From contig NZ_JAFKCS010000006.1 in the NCBI RefSeq assembly GCF_017255015.1, positions 171,765-235,764 on the forward strand: a DNA stretch of 64,000 nt, read 5' to 3'. A model generated the notes under the pieces. The model was not told where the DNA came from. It was given only the letters and a program-made list of their open reading frames with translations, and did not search any database. This stretch comes from Bowmanella yangjiangensis (GTDB taxonomy: Bacteria; Pseudomonadota; Gammaproteobacteria; Enterobacterales; Alteromonadaceae). Below, in pieces: positions 34,547 to 43,702 of the stretch. A program made the position numbers and the translations under genes. The first letter of the stretch is position 1; every line of letters begins with the position of its first letter.

Positions 34547-35770
34547 ATGACATTTGAAGCGTTAGGCCTGACACCGGCCCTGCTGCACAGATTGGCAGAA
34601 CTCGGCTATCAAACCCCCACCGAGATTCAAAAGCTCGCCATTCCCGTGGTACTTTCTGGAAAAGATTTACTCGCCTCCGCGCAAACGGGCACGGGTAAAA
34701 CCGCAGGTTATGCGCTGCCGGTTATTCAACGCTTACTATCAGGCCCCAGTGTACGGGCTAATCAGACCCGAGCACTGGTTCTGGTGCCGACCAGAGAACT
34801 GGCCATCCAGGTCAGCGACAATATGAAATCCTACGCCGGACAAAACCGTTTAAAAGTGCTGGCGGTATACGGCGGGGTGAAAATTAACCCGCAGATGCAG
34901 GCGCTGCGCTCAGGCTGCGACATTTTGGTGGCGACACCCGGGCGTTTGCTGGACTTACACCAATGCAATGCTATCGGTTTTAAACAGCTGCAGATTCTGG
35001 TGCTGGATGAAGCTGACCGTATGCTGGACCTGGGATTTTTACCTGAGGTAAAAAGGGTGTTGCACCTGCTCCCGGGTAAGCGCCAAAGCCTAATGTTGTC
35101 GGCAACCTTTTCAGAAGATATCCGCCAGCTGGCCGCCACCTTATTACAGGCCCCAGAGGAAGTATCGGTTCACCCGTCCAACAGCGCAGCAACAGAAGTT
35201 GAACAGTGGCTGATTCCCGTTGATAAGGCGCGAAAAAATGCGCTGCTGATTACCCAAATCCAGCAACATAACTGGCAGCAGGTCTTGGTGTTTTGCCGCA
35301 CCAAGCAAGGGGCGGATCGCCTGACCAAAAACCTGACGGCGCAGCAAATCTCTGCCGCCGCTATTCACGGCGACAAAAGCCAGGGTGCCCGAATCCGTGC
35401 GCTCAACGATTTCCATCAGGGTAAAGTAAGGGTGTTGGCAGCGACCGATTTGGCCGCACGCGGACTGGATATCAAACAATTACCCGTCGTGGTCAATCTC
35501 GATCTGCCACATATCACCCAGGATTACGTGCATCGCATTGGCCGGACAGGTCGCGCCGGTGTCGCCGGTCAGGCGATCTCTTTGGTATGTGCTGAAGAGT
35601 TTGCTGAGCTAAGTGCCATCGAACGGCTAATAGGCCAGCTAATCCCGCGTCAGCCCGTGGTGGGTTTTGAACCCAAACAGCCCTTACCTGAGTCCAAGCT
35701 GGACTTACGCCCCCTGAAACCGAAAAAGCCCAAGAAGCCAAAGAAACCTAAGATCCCAAAACCAGAGTAG
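34547..35770 (+). CDS. DEAD-box ATP-dependent RNA helicase, RhlE-like
   Basis: A 407-residue RNA helicase. All motifs are present: the Q motif (GYQTPTEIQKLAIP), I (ASAQTGTGKT), Ia (PTRELAIQV), II (LDEADRMLDLGF), III (SATFSE), V (AATDLAARGLDI) and VI (HRIGRTGRAG). The C-terminal tail is short and repeats KPK units (KPKKPKKPKKPKIPKPE), a basic RNA-binding extension. It resembles the RhlE group and does not carry the DeaD-type C-terminal RNA-binding domain. Confidence 0.93.
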   Translation: MTFEALGLTPALLHRLAELGYQTPTEIQKLAIPVVLSGKDLLASAQTGTGKTAGYALPVIQRLLSGPSVRANQTRALVLVPTRELAIQVSDNMKSYAGQNRLKVLAVYGGVKINPQMQALRSGCDILVATPGRLLDLHQCNAIGFKQLQILVLDEADRMLDLGFLPEVKRVLHLLPGKRQSLMLSATFSEDIRQLAATLLQAPEEVSVHPSNSAATEVEQWLIPVDKARKNALLITQIQQHNWQQVLVFCRTKQGADRLTKNLTAQQISAAAIHGDKSQGARIRALNDFHQGKVRVLAATDLAARGLDIKQLPVVVNLDLPHITQDYVHRIGRTGRAGVAGQAISLVCAEEFAELSAIERLIGQLIPRQPVVGFEPKQPLPESKLDLRPLKPKKPKKPKKPKIPKPE

Positions 35771-35902
35771 ACGCGCAGATCACAGGCCACCTTCGCTTCA
35801 TTTGGGCGATGAATTCGTATTCATTGCCCAAAATCTAGACAACCGGCTTTCCGTACTCAATATTGGCAGTAGGTCTGTTTAGTAAATGCGTAAAGGCAAC
35901 AA

Positions 35903-37456
35903 GTGAAACCAAAGCTGCGGTGGGGCGTCATTATATTGATGGTATGGCTGGTTAGTCTGACTGGCCATACACAAGAGCTTACGGCTGGTGATTATCAGGA
36001 GCCCTATCGTCCTCAGTGGCACTTTTCCCCGCCATCCGGCTGGATGAATGATCCCAATGGCCTGGTCTATCACCAGGGTGAATATCACCTGTTTTACCAG
36101 TATTATCCCGATGCCACCCGCTGGGGCCCAATGCATTGGGGTCATGCCGTCAGTCGAGATTTAGTACATTGGCAACATCTGCCAATCGCACTGGCACCTG
36201 ATGATAAGGGCTATATATTTTCCGGCAGTATTGTGGCTGACCGCCTCAATACCAGCGGTCTGGGCAAAGATGGGGTTATCCCTTTGGTCGCCCTTTTTAC
36301 CTACCATGACCCAAAAGCGGCAGCTCAAAACACTCGTAACCATGAGTCACAAGGGCTGGCATTTAGCCTGGACAATGGCCGTAGCTGGCAAAAGTATGCC
36401 AACAACCCAGTGATACCTAACCCTGGCGAAACCCAGGATTTCCGTGATCCTAAGGTATTCTGGCATGCACCCAGTCAGCATTGGATCATGGCATTATCGG
36501 TGACAGATCATGTGCAGTTCTGGCGCTCAAAAAATCTGATTGATTGGCAGTATCAAAGTAGTTTTGGCAAGGGACTGGGCGCCCAAGGCGGTGTATGGGA
36601 GTGCCCAGATCTGCTGCCCTTTACCCTGCCCGGCTCTGATCAGACCCACTGGGCACTGCTGCTGAACCTAAACCCCGGCGGCCCACAAGGGGGTTCGGGG
36701 ATCCAATATTTTATCGGTGATTTTGATGGTAAGACCTTTTCTCTGGATCCGGACTTTGCCAACACCTTGCAGTCCCAGGAGGCCGTATGGCTTGACCATG
36801 GTGCGGATAACTATGCCGGCGTAACCTGGTCAGGGGTAGAAGACGGGCGCACCCTATTTATTGGCTGGATGAGCAACTGGTTGTATGGACAACAGCTCCC
36901 AACGCATCCCTGGCGAAGCAGTATGACTATGCCAAGAACGCTGGATATGGTCAGTACCGCACAAGGACTAAGGCTTAAATCTCGTCCAGTCGCAGAACTG
37001 GAATCCCTGCGACAGCCCTTATCCCTGACTGAACATCGTGAGGCCAACCGCCTGACCATGCAAAGTCAAACCGACATCATGCAATCGGAATGGTGGTTTG
37101 AATTCAGGCTGCCTGAGCAGGAAAGCATCCTTGAACTTATCTTCAGCAATGAATTGGGCGAAAAGCTAGTGCTGGGGGTAGATAAAGGACAGTTTTACAT
37201 CGACCGCTCGCAAGCTGGACGCGCGGATTTTTCTGAGGTGTTTGCCACCAAGCATAGGGCACCGCTGATAATCTCAGACAACGCGTTGTCAATCCGACTG
37301 TTTTTGGATCACAGCGCCGTGGAAGTCTTTGTCAATGATGGACAACTTAGTATGACAGAGCGGTTTTTCCCCTCGCGCCCTTACACATCCTTAAGTATTT
37401 CTGGTCGTGCTGAACTTAAGCAAAAGCAAAGCTACAAGTTGGCGAGTATTTGGTAA
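35903..37456 (+). CDS. Secreted GH32 fructan/sucrose hydrolase
   Basis: A 517-residue glycoside hydrolase family 32 enzyme with a signal peptide (GVIILMVWLVSLTGHTQ). The catalytic triad is visible: nucleophile D50 in GWMNDPNGLV, stabiliser D182 in DFRDPKVF and acid/base E233 in WECPDLLPF. The C-terminal beta-sandwich is present (FLDHSAVEVFVNDG). Family members act on levan, inulin or sucrose; a secreted form fits levan or inulin breakdown. No fructose transporter, PTS or LacI regulator is nearby. It starts with GTG and a weak AAGG site. Confidence 0.93.
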   Translation: MKPKLRWGVIILMVWLVSLTGHTQELTAGDYQEPYRPQWHFSPPSGWMNDPNGLVYHQGEYHLFYQYYPDATRWGPMHWGHAVSRDLVHWQHLPIALAPDDKGYIFSGSIVADRLNTSGLGKDGVIPLVALFTYHDPKAAAQNTRNHESQGLAFSLDNGRSWQKYANNPVIPNPGETQDFRDPKVFWHAPSQHWIMALSVTDHVQFWRSKNLIDWQYQSSFGKGLGAQGGVWECPDLLPFTLPGSDQTHWALLLNLNPGGPQGGSGIQYFIGDFDGKTFSLDPDFANTLQSQEAVWLDHGADNYAGVTWSGVEDGRTLFIGWMSNWLYGQQLPTHPWRSSMTMPRTLDMVSTAQGLRLKSRPVAELESLRQPLSLTEHREANRLTMQSQTDIMQSEWWFEFRLPEQESILELIFSNELGEKLVLGVDKGQFYIDRSQAGRADFSEVFATKHRAPLIISDNALSIRLFLDHSAVEVFVNDGQLSMTERFFPSRPYTSLSISGRAELKQKQSYKLASIW

Positions 37457-37630
37457 TGAGGTTGAACTAGGACAATCACCTTAGCCTACTGAAACTTAAC
37501 GGGCTGTCTCATCAGTCTCTCTCGGTTATCTTGTCACCACCTAAACGCCAACACGTCATATTTCGGCAATATAACTGTCATCCTATGGTCATTTCACCAC
37601 GGTTAGATTTTGTTCTCTAAAAACAACAGC

Positions 37631-39496
37631 ATGAGAACACGAATGACACTAAAACACGCGCTACTCACCTTAACCTTAATGTCGATACTGACGGGCTGTT
37701 CGCTGGATGGCGACGATGGCAGCCAAGGGCCTGCCGGCACACCGGGTCAGGACGGTGCCCCAGGTCAGGATGGTAATGCAGGTAAGGATCTGCCCAGAGA
37801 CCTGAACATTGACGTGGTTGGGCGTTTCAACACCGGCATCTACGGCAAGTCTGCGGCTGAAATCGTGCAGTTTCACGTTGCCTCTAAATCGGCGTTTGCC
37901 ATTAATGCCGACGACAACCACATTGAAGTTATTTCACTGGCCAGCCTGCCCACTGCCGCTGTAGGCAGCCCGGTAAATGACAGCAGTCTGTCGTCCACCG
38001 CCTTTACCTTCCCGGATACCGTGTCAGTAAAAAATTCGGCAGGCACAACAGTAAATCTTCTTCTGGGTGAGGCTAATTCCATTGCCATTTATGATGACAT
38101 TCTGGCCATTGCCGTGGCCGGTAAAGAGAAAACCGCCACAGGTGCTGTCTTATTCTACACCCTGGATGGCACAGGTCAGGGCAGTTTCATAAAAGCCGTC
38201 GCGGCCGGTGCATTGCCGGATATGCTCACCTTTACGCCGGATGGCAGCAAGCTTCTGGTTGCCAATGAGGGAGAGCCCGATACGGATTACAACCTTGATC
38301 CCGAGGGTTCTATCAGTGTCATCAGCATGACTGGCGGCACGCCCGCCGATCTGGCAGATGAGATCAACCTCAGCACAGATATGACCTTCAGTTCGGATCT
38401 TCTCAGCGCTGAAGATTACGACACGGATGCTAAACGTCGCAGTTTACTTAGCGCCAGCGGAGTTAAGTTTGCAGGTCCACTCGGCACCACAGTGGCACAA
38501 AACCTTGAGCCAGAGTACATTGCCGTTGCCGCGGATAGTAAAACCGCTTATGTATCACTGCAGGAAGCAAATGCCATTGGTATCTTGGACCTAACTAAGA
38601 TGAGCATTGAAGTCAAAGCACTGGGCCTTAAAGACTGGGGTTTATACGGCATTGACTTTACCAATGAAGATGAAGTGGCATCGTTCAGAACCCTCCCCAA
38701 TGTATACGGTATGTACCAGCCGGACAGCATCGCCACCTATCGCTGGAATGGCGCGACCTTTATCCTATCCGCTAATGAAGGGGACTCCAGAGACTGGGAT
38801 GCTTATTCAGAAGATATCCGGGTGAAGGATATTGTCGACCCGGACGAATTCAACCTGACATTCTCCACCGCATTACAGGCGCTATATGATGAAACCGGCG
38901 GTAAAGACGGTCTGGGACGTCTGAAGGTGACTTCCGCCAGGCTCGATCCCAATAACGACGGAGTCGTGGAAAAACTCTACGCTTATGGCGCCCGCTCTTT
39001 CTCAATCTGGGATCAAAACATTAACCTGGTATTTGATTCTGGTGACGATTTTGGTCGAATCAGTGCCGCCGTGTTAGGTAACAACTTCAACAGCGCCCAT
39101 ACTGAGAATAAGGGTGACAACCGCTCAGACGATAAAGGCGGTGAACCTGAGGCCATTGATGTGGGTGAAATTGAAGGCCGCACTTATGCCTTTATTGGCC
39201 AGGAGCGTTCCGGCGACTTGTTTGTTTATGATGTTACCAACCCATTTCAGGCTGCCTTTGTTGCCCATTACAATAATCGTAATTTCGATGTCGATTTTGA
39301 ACTGGATGACGACTTGGATAATCCCTGCGATGAAGGCGAAGGCATGGATTGTAGCGAAGTCCCCAATGCTGGCGATCTAGGACCGGAAAGTATCAAGTTT
39401 ATCAGTGCAGAGCACAGCCCCAACGGCAATCCACTGCTGCTGATAGGTAACGAAGTCAGTGGTTCTGTAACGGTTTATCAAGTCACTGAAAAATAA
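37631..39496 (+). CDS. Choice-of-anchor I family lipoprotein with collagen-like N-terminus
   Basis: A 621-residue lipoprotein (lipobox ILTGC). Directly after the lipidated Cys comes a short run of Gly-x-y triplets (GSQGPAGTPGQDGAPGQDG), a flexible collagen-like stalk. A large beta-propeller-like region follows, with repeated motifs (LTFTPDGSKLLVANEGEPD, FILSANEGDSRDW, GGEPEAIDVGEIEGRTYAFIGQE) of the choice-of-anchor I family, often annotated as alkaline-phosphatase-like. The enzymatic role is unproven. The start is uncertain: ATG at 37631 or 37643, neither with a clear ribosome binding site. Confidence 0.85.
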   Translation: MRTRMTLKHALLTLTLMSILTGCSLDGDDGSQGPAGTPGQDGAPGQDGNAGKDLPRDLNIDVVGRFNTGIYGKSAAEIVQFHVASKSAFAINADDNHIEVISLASLPTAAVGSPVNDSSLSSTAFTFPDTVSVKNSAGTTVNLLLGEANSIAIYDDILAIAVAGKEKTATGAVLFYTLDGTGQGSFIKAVAAGALPDMLTFTPDGSKLLVANEGEPDTDYNLDPEGSISVISMTGGTPADLADEINLSTDMTFSSDLLSAEDYDTDAKRRSLLSASGVKFAGPLGTTVAQNLEPEYIAVAADSKTAYVSLQEANAIGILDLTKMSIEVKALGLKDWGLYGIDFTNEDEVASFRTLPNVYGMYQPDSIATYRWNGATFILSANEGDSRDWDAYSEDIRVKDIVDPDEFNLTFSTALQALYDETGGKDGLGRLKVTSARLDPNNDGVVEKLYAYGARSFSIWDQNINLVFDSGDDFGRISAAVLGNNFNSAHTENKGDNRSDDKGGEPEAIDVGEIEGRTYAFIGQERSGDLFVYDVTNPFQAAFVAHYNNRNFDVDFELDDDLDNPCDEGEGMDCSEVPNAGDLGPESIKFISAEHSPNGNPLLLIGNEVSGSVTVYQVTEK

Positions 39497-39567
39497 CCGC
39501 CCAAAGGCCAACAGCTTGCTGGTCTGTTGGCCTTACCGTACACCGCTTTGATACACTTAGATCCAGA

Positions 39568-40098
39568 ATGTCATGGTTTTGGGTTTTCTCTCGCTTGGAT
39601 AACGATCTCAAATTACAGGCACAGCAACGTCTTCAGTATTGTCATCAGTTAGCTGAACAGCAATTACAGCGGCGTTTTCCCTTGCCCACCCTGAGCTTTG
39701 ACCAACGCGGTCGAATTGCCGGCAGCGCTCACCTGCAAAGCAACCATATTCGTTTGAATGCCGTGTTATTGGCGGACAATCCAGATGAATTTATGCATGA
39801 AGTGATCCCCCATGAATTCTGCCATTTACTGGTTTGGCAGTTGCATGGACGTGGCTCACTATTTGGACGGGTGCGTCCACATGGCCCGCAGTGGAAAGGC
39901 CTGATGAAGTCTTTGTTTAATCTTAATGGCACATCTACCCATCGAATGGATATCAGCAAAGTGGCAGGCCGGCAATTTCCTTATCATTGTCAGTGCGGCC
40001 CTGTGCAACTGTCGATTAGACGCCACAACCGCATTCAAAAGGGCGTTGTCTATCATTGTCGTCGCTGCCAACAAGCCTTGGTGGCGACACACCATTAA
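39568..40098 (+). CDS. sprT: SprT family zinc metalloprotease-like protein
   Basis: A 176-residue protein with the SprT zinc site PHEFCHLLVW. It also has a C-terminal zinc-ribbon-like pattern, with paired cysteines in YHCQCG and YHCRRCQQ. The family is related to the DNA-protein-crosslink protease SPRTN, although the bacterial role is not settled. It follows the choice-of-anchor gene by 71 bp and is convergent with the glycosyltransferase gene. Confidence 0.9.
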   Translation: MSWFWVFSRLDNDLKLQAQQRLQYCHQLAEQQLQRRFPLPTLSFDQRGRIAGSAHLQSNHIRLNAVLLADNPDEFMHEVIPHEFCHLLVWQLHGRGSLFGRVRPHGPQWKGLMKSLFNLNGTSTHRMDISKVAGRQFPYHCQCGPVQLSIRRHNRIQKGVVYHCRRCQQALVATHH

Positions 40099-40112
40099 GC
40101 TTGATTCAAATA

Positions 40113-41360
40113 CTATGACAGAGATTTCAGACGGTTCTTGGCTTCAATCCACTGCGCCATATATTGGGTACTCTTAAGGCTGTGATGACGCAGCATGCTG
40201 CCAAAGAAATTAGCCTGACGCAGTGCCTCCAGATTGCTCGCAACATGCTCCATACAGGCCAACAATCTGGGGCCGTGTTCCGCTTGAGAAAAGCGCGCTG
40301 GTAACAATTGACCAGCATATTCGCTTAGCACCTGCCATTGTGCTTTATGTTGATAGAGACCAATGGCCTGCTCAGCAAAGGCCTGGGCATCATCGGCCAC
40401 CAGCAATCCAGGCGGTAGCGCGCCATACATGCCCTCCGCCCCGATACTGCTGGTGACCGCCGGCGTTTTACACAACGCCGCATCGATCAACTTGCCCTTT
40501 AATCCTGCCCCAAATCGCAGCGGAGACAGCATCACCCTCGCCTGCCCAACGACACTCAGCGCGTCTTCGGCCCAGCCTTTAACCAGAAAACCTTGTTTTG
40601 GATTATGCAAAGCCGTTGCTTTGGGTGGCGGATAAGCACCATAAACATGCAACTCTGCCTGCGGAAGTTGTTGACGAATAAGCGGCCAGATCTGCTCTTT
40701 CAAATACAGCACGGCATCCCAGTTAGGCGCATGACGAAAGTTGCCAATACTGACAAAGTGTTCGCGCTGTTCAAACTCCAATGTTTCAAGCACAGACATT
40801 TGCCCTTGCATAAAGGGACAGTAATGCAAAATCTCAGCCGGAATATTGAAGACATCACGCAGCAAAGACCATTCAAATTCGGAAATAACCAGGGTGATGT
40901 CACAACGTAAAATGGCGGCGATTTCACGCTTAGCCAGCTCATTGTATAAATGCGCGTTGCTCAGTTCCTCACCTTGTTTAACTGCCATATGCCTGGCATG
41001 GCGGAGAAAATGCAGGTCTTCGGAGTCAAGAATACGCAAGGCACCGGGACAATATTGCTCCACCCGCCAGCCAAATTGTTCTTCCATCATAAAGCGGTCG
41101 AACATCACCACATCCGGGTTAAGATGGCGAATGTAATCATCAAAAGACGCGCAGTTAAGGCTCAGAGTAACCGCCTCTACGCCCAGCTCAGCCAAGTCTA
41201 CCGCATGCTGGCTGCTTTCTGCAGCCGAACCATACACCACCTGATAGCCGGCCGAACGAAACACAGATAACAGTTGTAACATGCGGCTGCCGGCAGCCGA
41301 AGAATTAGGCTCTGGCCACACATAGCCAATCACCAACAAGGTTTTACTATTGCCCGGCAA
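40113..41360 (-). CDS. Glycosyltransferase (GT4-like)
   Basis: A 415-residue glycosyltransferase with a GT-B type layout. The N-terminal part is TLLVIGYVWPEPNSSAAGSRMLQLL. The C-terminal Rossmann part has VSIGNFRHAPNWDAVLYL, VKGWAEDALSVVGQARVMLSPLRFGAGLKGKLIDA and TSSIGAEGM, typical of GT4 donor-binding domains. Acceptor and sugar are unknown. No ATG is available near the start. TTG at 41360 is preferred, with GGAG eight bases upstream inside the end of the diguanylate cyclase gene, giving a 14-bp overlap and likely coupling. Confidence 0.82.
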   Translation of the reverse strand: MPGNSKTLLVIGYVWPEPNSSAAGSRMLQLLSVFRSAGYQVVYGSAAESSQHAVDLAELGVEAVTLSLNCASFDDYIRHLNPDVVMFDRFMMEEQFGWRVEQYCPGALRILDSEDLHFLRHARHMAVKQGEELSNAHLYNELAKREIAAILRCDITLVISEFEWSLLRDVFNIPAEILHYCPFMQGQMSVLETLEFEQREHFVSIGNFRHAPNWDAVLYLKEQIWPLIRQQLPQAELHVYGAYPPPKATALHNPKQGFLVKGWAEDALSVVGQARVMLSPLRFGAGLKGKLIDAALCKTPAVTSSIGAEGMYGALPPGLLVADDAQAFAEQAIGLYQHKAQWQVLSEYAGQLLPARFSQAEHGPRLLACMEHVASNLEALRQANFFGSMLRHHSLKSTQYMAQWIEAKNRLKSLS

Positions 41361-42795
41361 GATACATCTCCACTCTGTTTCGCCCTTGATGCTTAGCGTG
41401 ATACAGCAGTCTATCAACCTTTTGCAGCAGTATCTCTACCGGCGTACCATCTGCCTGCATCGCGCCAATACTCACCGTGATATTGTGGGTCGTTCCATTG
41501 ACACTAATTCCCTGCAACTCCAGAGTACTGCGCAGTCTTTCCAGGGCTTGGCCAGCCTGCTCAATACTGATGCCAGGCATCAGCAGGGCAAACTCTTCTC
41601 CACCAATACGGGCCAGCACATCAATTTGTCGTAGCTGCTTTTGTAGTAATGCCGCCACCCCCGCTAACACCCTGTCTCCCACAATGTGGCCATGCTGGTC
41701 ATTGATTTTTTTAAACCAATCCAAATCCATCAGAGCCACAACGTATTGAATGCCAGTGCGCTCACAGCGCTGGCGTTCCTCTTCCAGCCGACGCATAAAA
41801 TGCACCCGGTTGTATAAGCCAGTGAGGTCATCATGGATGGCTTTTTCACGCCAGAATGCCTGAATTCGATTGGCGTCATTCAGCTCTTGCTGATGTAGCA
41901 TTACCGCCAGCGATACTAAAGCAATGCAGAATACAAAAGACATCAACAATACAATGCCAGCGTTTTGCTCCGCCAGTGCGAAGGGGCCGAGACCCATTGA
42001 TGCCATCATTAGAGAGGTTATGACACTCAACATAAGCGCTATACCCAAATGATAAGGACAGCCACGCAGTGCAATGAAGGTCAGTAATGGGAATATCAAA
42101 TAAATCACACCGGGCAGCCATAAAAATGCCACCACCACGGCCAATAATGCACACAACTGAACAAGCAGAATTGATTTTGGCCAGCTCAACGCCTTCCATG
42201 AAAGGTTTTGCAGGCTCAGGTACAGGGGATAAACCAACAATACTCCCAGGCTATCAGCCAGAAACAACGCTTGGAAATAGTCCATTCCTTGCTCGAGTCC
42301 GATATAGCCCCCCCACCAAAGGTTGACGCATAGCAGCAGCGAGGTCATTCCCATTGGCACAATACAAGCGAACAGAACAAAAACTGCCACATCCCAGCTT
42401 TTACGCAGGCCTTGCGGTAAAAATCGCTGTACTAAAAAGGCAGTGAAAGCAGATGACAATGTATCGATGAAGGCTGCCACAACGGCATGATATGCGCCGT
42501 GATTTAACATAGCGGCATCCATCTGGGGCAGGTTGGCAGCCAGACTGGCAATAAATACGAAAGGAATTGCCAGCAAACCGGTACGCATAAACATTATGAG
42601 TCCGATACCGGAAGGCAGCCATAACAAGCTGATGTTGCCGGGAGGAAGGGACAAGATGGTCATGCCCAACAACGCGGTCAAGTAGTAGCAGACGGCCGCA
42701 GATAGCAACCATTTGAGTCGAGGAAACTTCAGAGTACCACCTTTCAAAACAAGAGAAATTTGGCGGACAAGCCCTTCCCTGATACCTGACGACAT
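41347..42795 (-). CDS. MASE1-GGDEF diguanylate cyclase
   Basis: A 482-residue protein with an N-terminal MASE1 sensor of about eight helices (YYLTALLGMTILSLPPGNISLLWLPSG is diagnostic). A GGDEF domain follows: DDLTGLYNRVHFMRRL, MDLDWFKKINDQHGHIVGDRVL and the active site RIGGEEFALLMPG. The inhibitory RxxD site is not evident. It makes cyclic di-GMP in response to an unknown signal and overlaps the downstream glycosyltransferase gene, suggesting c-di-GMP-linked polysaccharide synthesis. The start is uncertain: ATG at 42795 or GTG at 42813. Confidence 0.9.
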   Translation of the reverse strand: MSSGIREGLVRQISLVLKGGTLKFPRLKWLLSAAVCYYLTALLGMTILSLPPGNISLLWLPSGIGLIMFMRTGLLAIPFVFIASLAANLPQMDAAMLNHGAYHAVVAAFIDTLSSAFTAFLVQRFLPQGLRKSWDVAVFVLFACIVPMGMTSLLLCVNLWWGGYIGLEQGMDYFQALFLADSLGVLLVYPLYLSLQNLSWKALSWPKSILLVQLCALLAVVVAFLWLPGVIYLIFPLLTFIALRGCPYHLGIALMLSVITSLMMASMGLGPFALAEQNAGIVLLMSFVFCIALVSLAVMLHQQELNDANRIQAFWREKAIHDDLTGLYNRVHFMRRLEEERQRCERTGIQYVVALMDLDWFKKINDQHGHIVGDRVLAGVAALLQKQLRQIDVLARIGGEEFALLMPGISIEQAGQALERLRSTLELQGISVNGTTHNITVSIGAMQADGTPVEILLQKVDRLLYHAKHQGRNRVEMYLAGQ

Positions 42796-42997
42796 ATTTA
42801 AGTGTAATGGCACCTTGCCATAGCTGCCAATACCAGCAAAGAGGTATTTGAAAAACCAAGAAAACTTTTTACATCTTTTTTGTTATAAATTTGCTTTGCT
42901 GGCGACTAGCATAGGGTGCTCAGTGATTTTGAAGCTTAACTTCATCGACACACCTTTCAGGAAAACGCCCAGTATAAGAAATCAAGGGAGACAATTT

Positions 42998-43690
42998 GTG
43001 GCAACACTTTCCAATGCATTAATCAACGTTTTTGTGGCCCCCAAAAGCCTGTTTGAGGACTTAAAAGAAGCCAAAGGCTGGGGATGGATTGCACTTATCT
43101 TTTCAACCGTTTTTTACGCTCTAGTCACCTACTGGCTATATAGTGGCATGAGCTCGGAATGGATTGTCGAACAACAAATTGCGCAGATGGGGGATGTCAG
43201 CCCCGCCGAAGCAGATCAAGCTCGCAACTTTATGCAGGACAGTGCACCTTACACTGCACCTATTGCCGCCATTAGCATTATTTTGGTTACCCTGATAATG
43301 AATGCCTTATATGCCGGCTATCTGAAACTGGTCAGTCGCACCGATGAATTCAGCTATGGTGATTGGTACAGCTTTAGTCTGTGGGCCATGATGCCAATGT
43401 TTTTCAATGCCTTGGGCTTGGCACTGTTGGTTTTACTGGCAGACAGCCCTGACCTTCCGCTGAACTTCGCCAACTATGCTTCTTTAAATCAACTTGTACT
43501 GAACTTACCTGTTGAGCATGCTCTATACGCATGGACCGAAGCCTTAAACCTGTTCAGTGTATGGGGCATAGTGGTTGCTGCTGCGGGTTTACAGATCTGG
43601 GCGAAAATGAAGCCGGTTACCGCTTATGTGTTTGCCGGACTGCCCTTCACCCTGATCATGGGTATCTGGCTACTGTTCGCCTTGATCTAA
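42998..43690 (+). CDS. Yip1 family membrane protein
   Basis: A 230-residue inner-membrane protein with five or six helices. It opens with NVFVAPKSLFEDLKEAKGWGW, the typical start of bacterial Yip1 proteins, where a membrane-edge helix precedes the first span. The GTG at 42998 is preceded by GGGAGACAATTT and sits right before this conserved start. Function unknown. It lies 12 bp before the MacA-type adaptor and likely belongs to the same transcript. Confidence 0.8.
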   Translation: MATLSNALINVFVAPKSLFEDLKEAKGWGWIALIFSTVFYALVTYWLYSGMSSEWIVEQQIAQMGDVSPAEADQARNFMQDSAPYTAPIAAISIILVTLIMNALYAGYLKLVSRTDEFSYGDWYSFSLWAMMPMFFNALGLALLVLLADSPDLPLNFANYASLNQLVLNLPVEHALYAWTEALNLFSVWGIVVAAAGLQIWAKMKPVTAYVFAGLPFTLIMGIWLLFALI

Positions 43691-43702
43691 GCGGATTCCA
43701 AT

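Noticed and set aside
35715..35765. KPK repeats at the helicase C-terminus as a frameshift or repeat artefact
   Set aside because: Basic low-complexity tails are normal for this helicase group, and the frame ends cleanly at TAG.
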